A stretch of DNA of 64,000 nucleotides from Ancylostoma caninum. Its lineage: Eukaryota > Nematoda > Chromadorea > Rhabditida > Ancylostomatidae. Position 1 is the first letter of the stretch. Every line of letters starts with the position of its first letter. Shown here one piece after another: positions 8,800 to 20,655 of this stretch. The stretch lies in the NCBI GenBank assembly GCA_037903475.1, contig JBAJFG010000362.1, positions 1,798,001 to 1,862,000 on the forward strand, given 5' to 3'. A model generated the notes under the pieces. It was not told the DNA's origin. It worked only from the letters and a program-made list of their open reading frames with translations, and searched no databases. The translations under genes and the position numbers were made by a program.

Positions 8800-9649
8800 C
8801 TTTTTTCAAATGAGTACATGAAGTTAAAACAAGCAAAATGGCAAATACGGTTCTACGTCAACCTTCCTTTGTTGGATATCCACAAAATTTGAGTTTAATT
8901 GTCCAGAAAAAAACACTACTCAAGTATTTTGTTCTATTTGAAATTGCCAGAATCCACTTATCCTGTCCACATTCCAATTCTGATCGGGTCACAACAACTC
9001 GTTCACACTCACATTCGATGAGAGGATCGCTTCTCACATTTCACCGGCGCCTACTACTTTTTACTGCTTGTTCTTGTGTCGGCTGTCATTTGAATCGTCG
9101 TTCTTTTCAAAGGCCGCTTCTCTCCTCGACGATTGAAGTGCACGATGTCGAGGAATATATACGTCTATATTCGGAGCATCGCCTCTTTCTCTTTATTTTT
9201 CTATTCTTGCACTCCTTTGATATCACATCTCGTCGTCCTCCTTCTTCAGTAGTTTCTCATTCAGGCACTCAAGAATGATGGGCGTCAAAATCTTCATGTC
9301 ATAAAATCTTGATTTTTCTCTAAAAAAATTCGAATGCTTAATATTTCTGATTGGTTGCGAGACAAAATACAATATGTATGAGTAAATAACTACGTATAAA
9401 CACGAAATGAAATAAAAATCCATGTAAAATATATAATACAATATGGGAATAAATGAATTTAAATAACCCAACGAACCTATCACAATATTTGAATCCACGC
9501 AGAATCCTAATGGATATTTCGAGTAGGTCAAAATAACAATTAGAGTGAATTACCTGTAATTTTCATTAAGTGCACACCTAGGTGAATCTAATAATTCAGA
9601 GATATATATTATTTCAATGGATATTTTTACATTTTGTGTGTTTAGCATA

Positions 9650-9652
<3 letters not shown>
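8800..9652. other. No confident gene
   Basis: Contains a 146-codon open frame (8838-9278) with a coding-like patch (TIEVHDVEEYIRLYSEHRLF at about 9133-9192) just after CTTTTCAAAG, but no consistent splice structure. The remainder is AT-rich intergenic-type sequence. Confidence 0.35.

Positions 9653-9704
<52 letters not shown>
9653..9704. repeat. (TA)n microsatellite
   Basis: About 26 uninterrupted TA units, ending in TAGTATAT. Confidence 0.97.
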
Positions 9705-9707
<3 letters not shown>

Positions 9708-11560
9708 TATTTTTGATTATGAATTTTCACTTTTATTCAATTTATTGAATGGCGTTACTAATACGTGGACAGTTTTGATGCTTGGCTTTGCGCCCGGTGT
9801 GCAGATTGGCGCACACGCAATTTTGCACCACCTCTCCTACTTGGCTCAATAATATAGTGTCTATTCCAGAACTCTTCGTATTAGACATGGTGCAAATTTA
9901 AAGATGGGAGGAGTGGCATTGTGGGGGGAAGAGGGCTATTATAGGTTAAGCATTCATCCGTCGCGATAAAGAATATGGCTGCGCGTCACATAACCTGATG
10001 GTTTTGCTCCTACACTCATTACTTGGAACAGCTGTAGATTTTGTAATCAATAATAGTAAATTCTGCAAGAGACGGCTGCAAGGAGAGAAAGGATAAAAGT
10101 AGAATGGTAGAGAACGCGCAGGGTAAGTGAATAACCAAGGTTAGTTTAGAGAAGATGGATTGTGTTGCGTTGTATCCAGAGAGGATGGTGCCTCCGAGCT
10201 CTGCGATTGGTCGGTTTGTCCGAGTGACCAATGACGGTGCTAAGCCCTTTTTGAGTACAACGTTTCAAATTCAAAAAAAAAATTAAATTGACTAAATGTG
10301 AGTACGAGTAAACGGCAAGCCCCATATGGGAAATTGTAGTCTCTGGATGAATGAATAAATAAATAAGTAGACAAGTAAATAAATTCCATTGCATAGCGAC
10401 TGCTTCAATACATATTAGGGCGTATAGATAATAACGAACGAGAAAAAAAGAATTGCTGTGTTGGAATAGCTCGGTAATTGCATATTTTATATACTAATGG
10501 TATTAATACCGATTTCCTATTTGATCCATTGTTTTGTGAAATATGGATAGTCTTTGTTTTTTTGAATTGCCAGTCTTTACCATTTTTTCCAGTTTTTTCA
10601 CTGTTATTCATTTATTTATTCATGAATACACTCATGGTGTGCAGCCGGAAAAGGGCATGGTGAAAAAAAAAGGAGATGGATAGTTAAGGATGATAAAATA
10701 ATGGAGAGGAAATTCTGAGGAATAATGTTTACACTTTTTAAAGCATTGAAAGTGTGTAATGGCCATGACGCTCTCTCTGTGATTCTGCAACGTATTTTTT
10801 GCAGGTTTTTGGCTCTGCAAGATTCTAACGAGCAATCATTCTGCTTGTAATTATTGTGAGAACGTTACTGTTGTCCGCCACTGATTTCCCACCACTGCTT
10901 ACAGTCCCTAGTGAGGTTCAACGCCGAAAAAACGGTATCGACCGGTCGCGACGTGCCCTCTCGGACTCGCTGCAGCGCTACCGTGAAACGAGTTCCTCGC
11001 TAACATGATATCGTGCCCAAAAGACACCCCGTTCACCCTCGCTCGGCCCCCGATCAGATATCGACCGAAAAACGCCACGATTTCGTTTCAAATCACTCAC
11101 CGGTCCGTCTCCACACGAACTGTTTTGTGCTGCGCGCGTGCGTGGGCGGGCCGATCAGCGACCACCATCTGCCGTTTTGAACCCGTTGCTGGGCGGGAGA
11201 TTCGAGTTGGCATCGAGCCATCCGGCGCACACTTATCCGATTCTGTGTCAGTTCGCCGACAGTAAAACCTTATGTGAGTTGTCCGATTTGTTTTCTGTGA
11301 TCGATGTGACAGATGGACTGGTGGTGTAGTTGGGAAAACTGAATAGTTTCGTCGCTTTGTTCCTTTGCCTATTTCATGCACATTCCGTGAACGCGGGCGT
11401 CTTGTTGTCGCTCTCTCAACACCTCCTACTGTTTATACTCGATTTGCTCATTTTTTTTCGTATTGATTGGCGGAGTCAAGTGTTTTTAATTTATACCGAA
11501 ACCATCAGATGCACAAAATCGCTCGCGTCAAGTGAATTACACTAATATACCGCTGAAAAA
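9705..11560. other. Intergenic, with a GC-rich block at 10915-11275
   Basis: Mostly AT-rich. The GC-rich block 10915-11275 contains CGGTCGCGACG and CTGGGCGGG motifs and ends in ACCTTATGTGAGTT, which could be a 5' splice site after an untranslated first exon. No matching downstream coding exon was identified. A copy of R3 lies inside (10605-10646). Confidence 0.35.
10605..10646 (-). repeat. R3 family, copy 2
   Basis: Reverse orientation: TTTATTTATTCATGAATACA then CTCATGGTGTGCAGCC, matching the copies at 3020 and 26559. Confidence 0.6.
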
Positions 11561-11564
11561 TTTG

Positions 11565-12140
11565 ACTTTTCAACTGACTCGGTAAAAATCAGGACGGGCA
11601 AGCTCATGTTCATTGTATTGGCTGTCACTGTGCTGCTATCATGCTGCCGTTGTGTTGCTGATCACTGTGACCTTTCAATTTTCTTTGCAAACACTCCAAT
11701 TTTTCTCGTTTTTTCCTCACTTTGAACTAACTCGACTGAAAACACTCATGAATAAAGGTGGCGCTGCTGCTGGATGTTGTTTGTGCTGCTATTGACCGCT
11801 ATTGTGCTGCTGTTGTACTGCTGTTGTACTGCTGATCAATGCATGCCTTCCATTTTCTGAACAGAGACCAATTTTTCTAATTCGATTTCGCTAGTTTTAA
11901 GCTAAATCGACTGAAAAATGCCAGTAATTATGACCTGAATGTTGTGCTACTATTGGCTGCCGTTTATGCTGGTTCTGGCTGCCATTGTGCTGCTATTGTG
12001 CCTCTGAACACGCATGCTTCCCGTAAGTTATGCGAAGACTTGCTCTTTTCTGTACTATTCCCTAGCTTCGAACTAATAATAGCACACTACAAGAAATGTG
12101 GCCTGTGCTGCTATTAGTTGCCTTTTGTGCTGCTTATGTA
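11565..12140. repeat. Degenerate tandem repeat with TGCTGC-rich cores
   Basis: Roughly three to four divergent units of about 180-250 bp. Each has a TGTGCTGCTATTG-rich core followed by ATGCATGCYTTCC-like sequence, then CAATTTTTCT, then TTCGAACTAA or AACTCGACTGAAAA. A related short piece (CTGCCATTGTGCTGCTGGC) occurs at about 25028-25046. Confidence 0.6.
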
Positions 12141-12178
12141 CTGTCATTGTGCTGCTTATTTATGCAGCACAATGACAG
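12141..12178. other. Perfect 15 bp inverted repeat (hairpin), 8-base loop
   Basis: CTGTCATTGTGCTGC (12141-12155), loop TTATTTAT, then GCAGCACAATGACAG (12164-12178). The arms are exact reverse complements. It sits at the end of the TGCTGC-rich tandem repeat, so it may come from one inverted unit. A structured RNA is possible but the stem is shorter than a normal microRNA precursor. Confidence 0.85.
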
Positions 12179-12299
12179 GCTTCTGTGTGCAAAGGCTTAT
12201 TTTTTTATTTTCATTGTTTCCACGGCCCCTCTTGCTAGAATCCTCTTTATTGTATCCACGATGATCTCTCTTTTGCCCGCATTAACTGATGGTAAGTAA

Positions 12300-14220
12300 A
12301 TCTATAAATCCGATTAACAAACAAATAAACAACTCTGAAACTACATTTTCCCTGGATTTACTTCTTTAGAGCTTCGACGTTTCACTCAATTCATTTTTAC
12401 CTCTATCGAACGGCTTTACTGAACTGGTTTCAAGTTGTAATTGGAACAGCGTTTTGTACTTCGACGACATCATATGCGAAATCTCGCTTCCATATAACTT
12501 TCCTATGGAACACACCATAGGTAAGAGCTGGTTCTCCTCATGCATTGGTACATTTCGTTAGGCATTTCTTCTCGTAACGACACAATTAGGCGGCATGCTT
12601 ACGTTTTAGCTCAAGAGGGCACCGAGTCTTTCCAGTAGAATACCCTTACGTTGTATTGGTGAATCCTTAGGGACTTTCTGGCGAAAATAAGAATCTTGTT
12701 TCTCTTACCCCTACCCAGAAACTGTTCAGTTTTCATGGCACCAGAGGGCATGAAATGAGCTTATATTTCTTATTTTTCATATATGGTTTCTGATTTATCA
12801 GTTGACCCCTTGCATTCTGCTAACAAGTGAAGAGAAACTTACTTATTTTTCTCATAGCTGTGCGAAAAAGCGAAAAACGAATTGAAGAATTATTGCTGTT
12901 CTATTCTTTCGATCAATAACTCTCGTCATATGCATTGCTGTAGCATGAAGCAATAATTTGTAGTCATAAAGTAAACTACTCGAGACAGGTTCCGGTTTTG
13001 AGGCGCACCCTCATAGCAGTAAAGTGGCGCTGAGTTCAAGGACTCGTCAGACATTTTCTTTCTTGCATTTTCTTTTCATTTTTATTTGTCTTCTTTTTCC
13101 TGTAAATGTCCTGTAAATATGTACACATATATCTATTGCTGTCACTTTTTGCATATTTTTATTGGGTCTTTTTTCTCGTGCAAATTTTTCCTTATCATCA
13201 GGGGCAAAAGTGCAAAAAGTGCAAATCATGGCGCTACCTATCTGTTTATAGCACTATCGAACATGCCGCGCAATTTTTTCTTATCCATGGCTGGTTTCAG
13301 TCATGGATTGGGTGACTAATGCTTGAAAAAAGCCACGTTTCTTCATTGGAATGAGGTGTAGGTGTGAATTAGAAGTGCGTTTGCATTTTGCGTTGGATTC
13401 TTTCCAGAGACATGCAAAATTGTACGGTTCCCGTTTTACGGCTTCTGTTATTTTCCATTTTTGCCGTCCACTTTCACTTTTACCTTTTGCGAGTTCAGAA
13501 GGTCCTTTCTTAGACATCTCAGCTACTGGCCATTCTTCTAACGGTTAAAGATTTGGAAAAATTTACCCATTTCCTCTAAATTCCGTTGAGAGGATCTCAT
13601 GCAAGAGAAGGACCCATTCATTATCACGCCAAACCCTTTCAATGCGAAGTTAAGCGGTAGTGGCCATAGCGCTACAGAAAACTGGGCTTCTATGAGAATT
13701 CCGTGGGAATCCAGTGATATGTTTATTTGTTTATTTATTTGTTACACCCGAACTGGTGTGCCGTCTAATATCGTATAAGAATGTAGACAAGAGAGAACGA
13801 ACAAAGGACCATAATAATAAACTGCGCAGCAAATGGCTACGTATCAGATGTAATCGTTGTGGGACCCATCTTACTCTGATTCTCCTGCTTCTGGTTCGAA
13901 GAAGGAAGAGATATTTTTTTCTGTGACTACCACTCCATAACTATCGCATAGTTTTTCTTTATTAATAATTATTCAGGTAAAAATGTAGGTGTTCATTACT
14001 CCTGGCACAAACATTTGTTTTGAGGAAAAGTATTATTATGTAATATAATTAAGGTATGGGCCGCAATAAAACCAGTTTACACAAGCTACCACCTACGGTT
14101 TACGGTTCACGAAGTCGTCTGAAACTTGCGGTACTCGGAAATCTAATGGTTCTTTGTTAGGCATAGCTCCACCTTTGATGCCTTTGTTCACCTCAGGATC
14201 CTAAAGGAGCTGCAGCACTG
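12300..14220. other. No gene seen
   Basis: AT-rich intergenic sequence. It contains an R3 copy (13722-13763), a few open frames under 80 codons on either strand, and no convincing splice-linked exons. Confidence 0.4.
13722..13763 (-). repeat. R3 family, copy 3
   Basis: TTTATTTGTTTATTTATTTG then TTACACCCGAACTGGTGTGCC. The hairpin ACACC..GGTGT is intact. Confidence 0.6.
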
Positions 14221-14235
14221 TTTCTCCACTATTGT

Positions 14236-14348
14236 GGAGCATTGTACCTAGAAAAGAATCGCGGTTGGCTGCTCTATCATTGGCTAGTTGGGAGAATTGA
14301 CCAATCGTAGTGGCTTGCCCGTGCTGCCATTTTCAGCTACAACGCTCC
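14236..14348. mobile_element. R4 family palindromic MITE, copy 1
   Basis: The ends GGAGCATTGTACCTAGAAAA and, inverted, GGAGCGTTGTAGCTGAAAAT enclose a CCAATCGTAG-type core. It matches the elements at 45974-46100 and 49467-49572. Confidence 0.7.
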
Positions 14349-14595
14349 CCATTCACAACGTCGAATTCTTCAGTTTTTCACCATAATGTTCTTCTTTCAT
14401 GAGATTCTACTTACCGATAGCCCTATCTCATCAATTTTTGGTATTTTTTTATCATATAAAAAACTGAAGAAATTTGCTCATGACATCGAAAGTTTTTTTT
14501 ATCGGGAGGTGGGTTTTACGTGATATTTTGAAAATTCCCCGTTTCAGCTGCTTTTTATATAATTCCACAGAGCGTCAGTGCTGGTATTGTCTGTA

Positions 14596-15466
14596 TTAGG
14601 TTGGGGAATAAGTTCGTGCGGCTTTCCATGGACATAGAAATCACTACTTTCCACGGATATTGTATACCAAACTAGAAGGGTTGCGTAGCTCCTTCTCTCT
14701 TCTAATAACGCTGCCAGAGACAGAGCAGCTTGTCAGCTTCTTGTCTACGAAGAGTTGCCCTGTTTGAGGCGACACAATTTGTAGAAAATTTTCTCTTTGG
14801 TAAAGTTCATGGAATGGATAACAAACTGAACAACATAAGCTGCCTATGAGTGCGGTAGACATGTAGGATCAATAGTAATGAAAATCCCCTACATTTGAGA
14901 TTTTTGCTAGTAATTTTGATGAAATTTGCGTGGAGCAATCGAGCATACCCAGTGTGCACGATCACCCCATACCAAGCATTTTGGGGTTTGCACAGAATGC
15001 GTTAGCTAAACCTATACATCTTTCAGAGTTAGCATCAGTTGTAATTATTCCTTACATCTAAAGCAACTTTATCGAATAATCTTCTTTACTTCCCACAAAC
15101 AGGGTGTCCAAAACGAGAAGCAACTTAGAAGTCAAATTTGTTCTGTCTAAAGCAGGTTTACCACTTCTATGCCGTCTTTTCAGCAGTAGAGGTTCCTCTC
15201 CAAACCTCATTGATTCCCCTAGCCAGCTGGGCCACCTTTGATCTCCAGGATTGAGGTCGAACAGTAGTCGGTCGCGGAGGAGTTATAGGGTCACGTTTCA
15301 TGCAATAGAAGACAAAGTAAAGCGAGACTTGAGGAACGGGGTTGCAACGATTGTAAAGAGCAGATCAAGAGCTACAAAAGTGCTATGACGGCAAGTCAAG
15401 AAATGTTCAAATCATCTTGAAAAAAAAACAAGTAAAAAAACCGAACGAACTTATTCCCCAACCCAT
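14596..15466. mobile_element. Mariner-like element remnant
   Basis: The left end TTAGGTTGGGGAATAAGTTC (14596) is mirrored at the right by GAACTTATTCCCCAACCCAT (15447-15466); over GTTGGGGAATAAGTTCG the arms are identical. TA lies outside both ends (14594-14595 and 15467-15468). TTAGGTTGGGGAATAAGTTC is a typical mariner terminal repeat. Full-length mariners are about 1.3 kb with a transposase near 345 residues. Here the body is about 870 bp and no frame shows transposase motifs, so it is a deleted or heavily decayed copy. Confidence 0.75.
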
Positions 15467-15983
15467 TAGGAAGTACGTCGTATCATCTATAGGTAATCGT
15501 GTGCAAATAAGGACACTGTTTAGCTGCTGGGTATATGGCAGAGAGATTATTAGTGTCAGCAAAATGAATTTTGGAAAAAAAAATGAGGATAAAAATAAAA
15601 ACTAGCGAGAAGTGGAAGCATTACAGACTGAAGAACTCGCTAAAATCTAGAAAACGTTATTCAATATCCAATCTTTTCAATTATCAAAGTTTGTAAAAAA
15701 TGAAACCTCATTTGTGAAATTTTTCTGCGGCGCACATTTCCAAATGATAAACTAATCCAATAACAAAGAATGGAAGAGTGCTTCTGTGTTTTGTACCAAT
15801 GGTAAGCTTTGTTAGACGCTATGGGCGTGACCAAGCTACAATTCTTGGACAGGTGATATGCTCTTTCTTCTCATTTACTGGGCGGCAGAAAATAAATGTA
15901 TCCCTGCTTTTAAACAGTATTTTGATTGGTACATTACCTACTTTCCTTATCAGCATGGTGTCGTATGAGCGACAATAGCGCTG

Positions 15984-16100
15984 GGTGCTATACTTCGCGT
16001 TCAATTATGATACGTATCGATTAGCAGACTGCGGCGCTTCACCACGGAAAATCGATACGTATCAGAGTCGATGGCGACAGAGGCACGCGGTGCTATACTT
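15984..16100. repeat. Inverted repeat TGATACGTATCGAT / ATCGATACGTATCA
   Basis: Exact 14-base arms at 16008-16021 and 16051-16064, flanked by two direct copies of GGTGCTATACTTC (15986 and 16089). The same 14-mer recurs at 58733-58746. Probably the terminus of a small palindromic element. Confidence 0.65.
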
Positions 16101-16114
16101 CACCCGGGCCGGTA

Positions 16115-16215
16115 CGCATTATTGGGTTTACCCAAGGTAGACGGGTTTGCGCACGTGTTAAAGATGGGTAAACTTAGATTTGCACGTTCACCCTGGGTAA
16201 CCTCTGCTATGTATG
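16115..16215. repeat. R1 family copy
   Basis: GGGTTTACCCAAGG ... GATGGGTAAAC ... TTCACCCTGGGTAACC, the same alternating GGGTAA/TTACCC layout as at 3630 and 59180. Confidence 0.55.
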
Positions 16216-16779
16216 CAGGGCTGAGTTGTAACGGCATCTTAGGAAAGGTATCAACTCTATCCTCGTAACTCTTGTGTTTTGAAATGGTCCCTGGAGCATC
16301 TTGATGTGTTTTTATTTACTTTCATTTTTAGTACAAAGTAAATAAATGAAATAGCAATATTTTGGCCTTCTTGTATAGCTTATACGGGTTTTGTTTGCAT
16401 TATTTTTCAAGGATTTAGAAGATGTTCCGAGTGGTGTGGGTATTCCCTATCGCTTGAACGGCTATTCATGTCTCTAAGTAAACAAAGGGAAGGTATAAAG
16501 GTAATAAAAAGTAAAGGGAAATATATTTCTTCGAAAATCTTTAAAATGAATGTTTCGTTTCAAAGGCGACGACTACTTTGCACACCACCTATTTTTCTAT
16601 TCATGCTCTCAAATTTCTCGCGTTCTTTTTCTATCTGACGTCTCTCCAACAATCTTCACCACTGAAATAGACTCGAGCTACTCGAAACCTTCCCCCGTAC
16701 TGTGAGGTATGCCCAGTTTTTTGTCCATTCGCAGAACCATCTCCGATCTGGAATTTTTTCCGACGTTTGAGCTCTTATC

Positions 16780-17186
16780 TCAATTTCTAGTGCGCATTTT
16801 TTTCATTGCATTCCTATTTTTTCTGGAGGAATCGCATTCTTTTGTGCTAGCCGCGGTTTTTTGTCGCTTCCACCTCAGTTCCAGCGTCGTTTCCCTGTTA
16901 TCCAGCTCGACCTTGAAGCCGCCAAAAGGAGTCACTTTATGGCCGTAATCAGTGCCGCCGTTACCAGCGATAAACGTTTGAAACGACCGGTGAGGCCCTT
17001 GTTGACGTTGGCCAGTCGGCGAGGTCCTTTTTTGGGCCATTTATAGGTGAAAACCCTCCTTTTTGCCAAAGATTTCGGATTGGAAGCCGAGATGACCTCT
17101 AATTGGCTGGTTTTTACAGTACCCTTTAGCGACTTTAGGCACAACTTGGCACACGTCCAAGTTGATCTTATCGTCCGCGAATGCAT
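16780..17186 (-). other. Coding-like block, unassigned
   Basis: A GC-richer island carrying overlapping open frames in two minus-strand frames: 86 codons from ATG 17040, and 84 codons from 17186. The first includes GNGGTDYGHKVTPFGGFKVE and is Lys/Arg-rich at the end. No splice sites or family match were found. It may be a decayed transposon or pseudogene fragment; chance is also possible because stop codons are rarer in this composition. Confidence 0.2.
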
Positions 17187-17399
17187 AACTTTTACCCGAC
17201 CGTCACCTTCGTGGTGTCCACCGGCGCGCCCCCCCCCCGTCTATTCATTTGCTGTTATCGATCTAATGCTGCTGCTGGTTTTCTTCTCGTTATCAATGAT
17301 AAGCACATGTCATTAAGAGTACGGTTTACGATGCATTGTCCAGAGTACAGCCCGTTAATGGATCGATAATTATCTTTTTATAGCATTTTATCTGAGTTT

Positions 17400-20300
17400 T
17401 CTTGCTGAAGAAGTGCACTATAAGAGGAGAAAAGCCCACTATCCTGGTGAGAAATCGTCGTTTCCCATGGAACTGGCGTTCTCATAGACATTTTTCCGCG
17501 TCGGAGTGACCGAGAGCGCGCAAAGTTTAAATCGAGTTTTTTTTCTGGAGGTTCGCCAGATGCGAGAGGGCAGCTGCGTTTGCGCTGGGGCTTGGGAATT
17601 GTAGCAATTTTGTGATTTTTGAGTGACCTAGGGTCTCACTGAAAATAATCACTTTAACTGGTGATCCTCAGCTCATTTCTGGAAATTTCTATAGGTGAAT
17701 CCTGATATTTCGCAGAATCTTTCTTCGTTGTAGTCTTTTTTTTTCTTCTACAGAGATTACTTCCTATACTTTTATGTTTTTCCACATGTTTCTCTCATTA
17801 ATTTCCCTTACCCACTCCACATGTATGTTTTCCATTGTGTGACCACTATGTGCAAGCTGGCCGCCTAAGCAATTTTACTGCAATCTGGTTTTTGTCGCGT
17901 GTAAACAGCCGACGGTTGCTTAGAACCTCGCCGTTCTCCGTTACTTTTCTGTCGTCTGTCCGTCGTGTGTTTTGTTCTCGTGTAGGGTAAAATTGCAGGT
18001 TTCAATAAGTGAATGTAAGGACTTCCATAAGTGGAGTCTTGAAGGGGTTAACCTTTTTTACTCAAACTTTTTCTAACCGGAACAGGTGGAGGTGATTATA
18101 TCGCGCTTTTTAGTTCTTTCTTTTGTAGTGTGCTATTTTTTGCTCATGACATTGAAAGTTTTTTTTTGTAAACTTTTATAAAATGCTGTTTCCCTATTTG
18201 TGACCTGTCATGTGATTATTTTAACTCTTTTTCCACGATTTTTCTGTGATAACCTTACGATTCGTACAGATAGCAAAAGTCTATGTCGGCTACATCTCAT
18301 TAGTGATCCACAACAATTAAGATCCTCATTGCTAGCTTGGAATCCTGGAATTTCAAGAATTTCCTTTCTTCATTACGTCTTCTTTATGTTCAATGTCTGA
18401 AATATTCATGATATAATATATTGCATCGTTTCCATGTCCCTATGTGGTTCTTTTCATTTGCTCCTTTTCTTTGCTCCTTTTTTCTTTCATCCTAATTTTT
18501 GAATTTGCCTGTTTCTGGTGATAGTTCGCAGGAGTTTCTTCTGTATTCTTGAAACTGATTGCTGAGTAAGCACCCGTTTTCAATGTCCGGCAGTTCATTC
18601 GGTTTTATTCTCCGAGTCTCTGTGGGGATGATGCTTCAGAAATAGAACAAATAGATAAATAAAATAATAGATTACCTACTGAAATGTGTTCACCTGTGTG
18701 ATCTGTAGCCTCTCGCTCCCTCCCTCACCGTACCGTCGTGAACAAATTGAAAGCAGGGTAAAAATACAGTGTGATTAGTAGAACAACTAAAGTAAGTATA
18801 AGTAAATATAAGTAAATAACTATATTATCTGAAATTTATCCTTTCTTAGTATCTTGAACTCTACTTCTTATTAGAGCGCTACTTTGGAACCACAGAAAAC
18901 GTTTTCTTTGGAAACATTAGCTAATATACATATTTTTATGAGTCTAATGCAGTCCCTCCCTCCCCCCCCCCCTTCCCCAAGGCAAGGTCTCCTACATTGC
19001 CGTCCTTCGAAAACTCGTGCTGTTGCTATTCCGTTTATCTAACGCCCACGTTTCTTTGGCATAGGTTAAAGGGTTTTTTGAGAGCTCCGAGGAGTTATAG
19101 GAGGTGAAATCAGTCCCTGAAGTCCTTGATCTTCCCCGTTATATCCTTGATATTTCAGATCATTGCAATATTGAGGAATTCCTTGTCAACTAATTACTGT
19201 TTTCCACCCTTCTTCTCTAAGTTTGGTTCGCACTCTTGAATGCTACGTGCTACATTGGAGTATTTCAAATTTCTCTTCTGCGAACTGTTCCATATGGTTT
19301 CTCGATTGTTGCAGTTGTCCATCCTACGACAACATTTTCCCAACATTTTTTCCCAACGTCTATCCATGTATTGTGATTAATCACACATGACATTTCTATC
19401 AACGTGACAATCAAACTGCTGTGACAGGTAGCCAAAAAAAAAACCTGTCCAACGATAATTCGCGCTTTTTCTCCCTGCCTGCTATGTGCACTGCTAGTGA
19501 CCGGGCGGGGTTTAATGAGGCGCTTTTCGCCCGGCCACCACCCGGACATCTGAGCTTTTGTTTGGCAGAATGGAGCAAAGCGGATAGGCAATTTGCTCGT
19601 ATCCTCTCGCTATGACACAGGTCAACGGGCTGCCTCATTGAATGCGGTGCGTGGCGAAAAAAAAAAACAGCGTTGGAACAGTGCCAGGGCCTAAATTCAC
19701 CCGTGGGATTGGGTGGGCGGAGCTTATAGTTGCTTTTTGGGATCTCTGGATTTCCCCAATTTTTCAGTTTCTCTCTATAAAAATTAATATTAAAGTTCTT
19801 TACCCACCCTTAAAACTTTAAAACTCTGCAAAATTCTACGAAAATTTCCCAGCTTTCATGGAAACTAAACCTCTTTTGAGGTCACATGAATTACCCAGGA
19901 CAACTAACACAATTCTACTAACTCTGGGTCAACTAGTTCGAAAAGTGCATCGAATATGACGAGGTAATCGATGTAACAAATGTTTGGTCGTGCGCCGAGT
20001 ACCTGGCCAGACCTGTGTGCAACCCACACCCTGAACCAAAAACATCCACTCGAAGCGTTCCATGAGCAGGTTATCCGCGTTTTCACCGCTGCTTTCCGGT
20101 TCCTGAACGATTTTGGGTAACACGGCTCAAGAGGCGACGATGTGGCTTCTTTGGAGCACTTGTTAGCCAATCTTCTCGGTTGGGGTGCATCGCTAAACCT
20201 CGTCAATTCCCTTTTGCTGCGATTAATTCTCTCCTATTGTGTGTTTTGATTTCCATTGATTGAAGTAAACCAGCATTGCATACGTAGCTGTTTAACCTGA

Positions 20301-20470
20301 AGTTTTGTCCTCTGTCCCCTAAAAGAGGCTATATTTTTAATAAAGCTTTTGTTTAGTAGTGAGAGCAATATTCTGATTGAGTAAACTACTCGATTTTGCT
20401 ACTGTTGCTATTGTAAAAATATGTTGGTGGTCAATAAACAAGTAAACAATGTAGTAATAATCCAACTGAT
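17400..20470. other. No confident gene
   Basis: AT-rich sequence with poly-C (18961-18971) and a block shared with about 14472-14500 (TTGCTCATGACATNGAAAGT at about 18135-18160). The minus strand at 19904-20206 has coding-like peptides split between two frames, including PNICYIDYLVIFDALFELVD, faintly like a reverse-transcriptase YIDD-type motif but lacking the double aspartate. This is treated as unproven. Confidence 0.35.
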
Positions 20471-20479
20471 ACTAAGTCC

Positions 20480-20655
20480 GACTGCATTTTTGAGATAATG
20501 CATGGTAAACGTCTCAGCGAACCTAAATTTAACCTTTGTCTGGCACCTTGGAGTCACAAGTGTTTACCCATGCGCACCGTTACCTATACCTAGCTGCTAA
20601 TCATGGGTATAAGGTTACCCATGCCACCGATGGTGCATCTGGGCCCCATGCTGGT
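20480..20655. repeat. R1 family copy
   Basis: Contains GTGTTTACCCATGCGCACC, CTAGCTGCTAATCATGGGTA and GGTTACCCATGCC. The CTAGCTGCTA..CATGGGT part is shared with 38790-38830. Confidence 0.55.

Noticed and set aside
7884..8892. Open frames of 143, 286 and 315 codons encoding FIHS/SFIH repeats
   Set aside because: They arise because a TTCA repeat has no stop in any of three frames. The unit is not a multiple of three, so every frame gives the same peptide; similar frames occur at every TTCA tract.
19904..20206. Possible reverse-transcriptase relic (YIDYLVIF)
   Set aside because: The motif lacks the catalytic Asp-Asp pair, the coding-like peptide is split between two frames, and no flanking RT motifs were seen.
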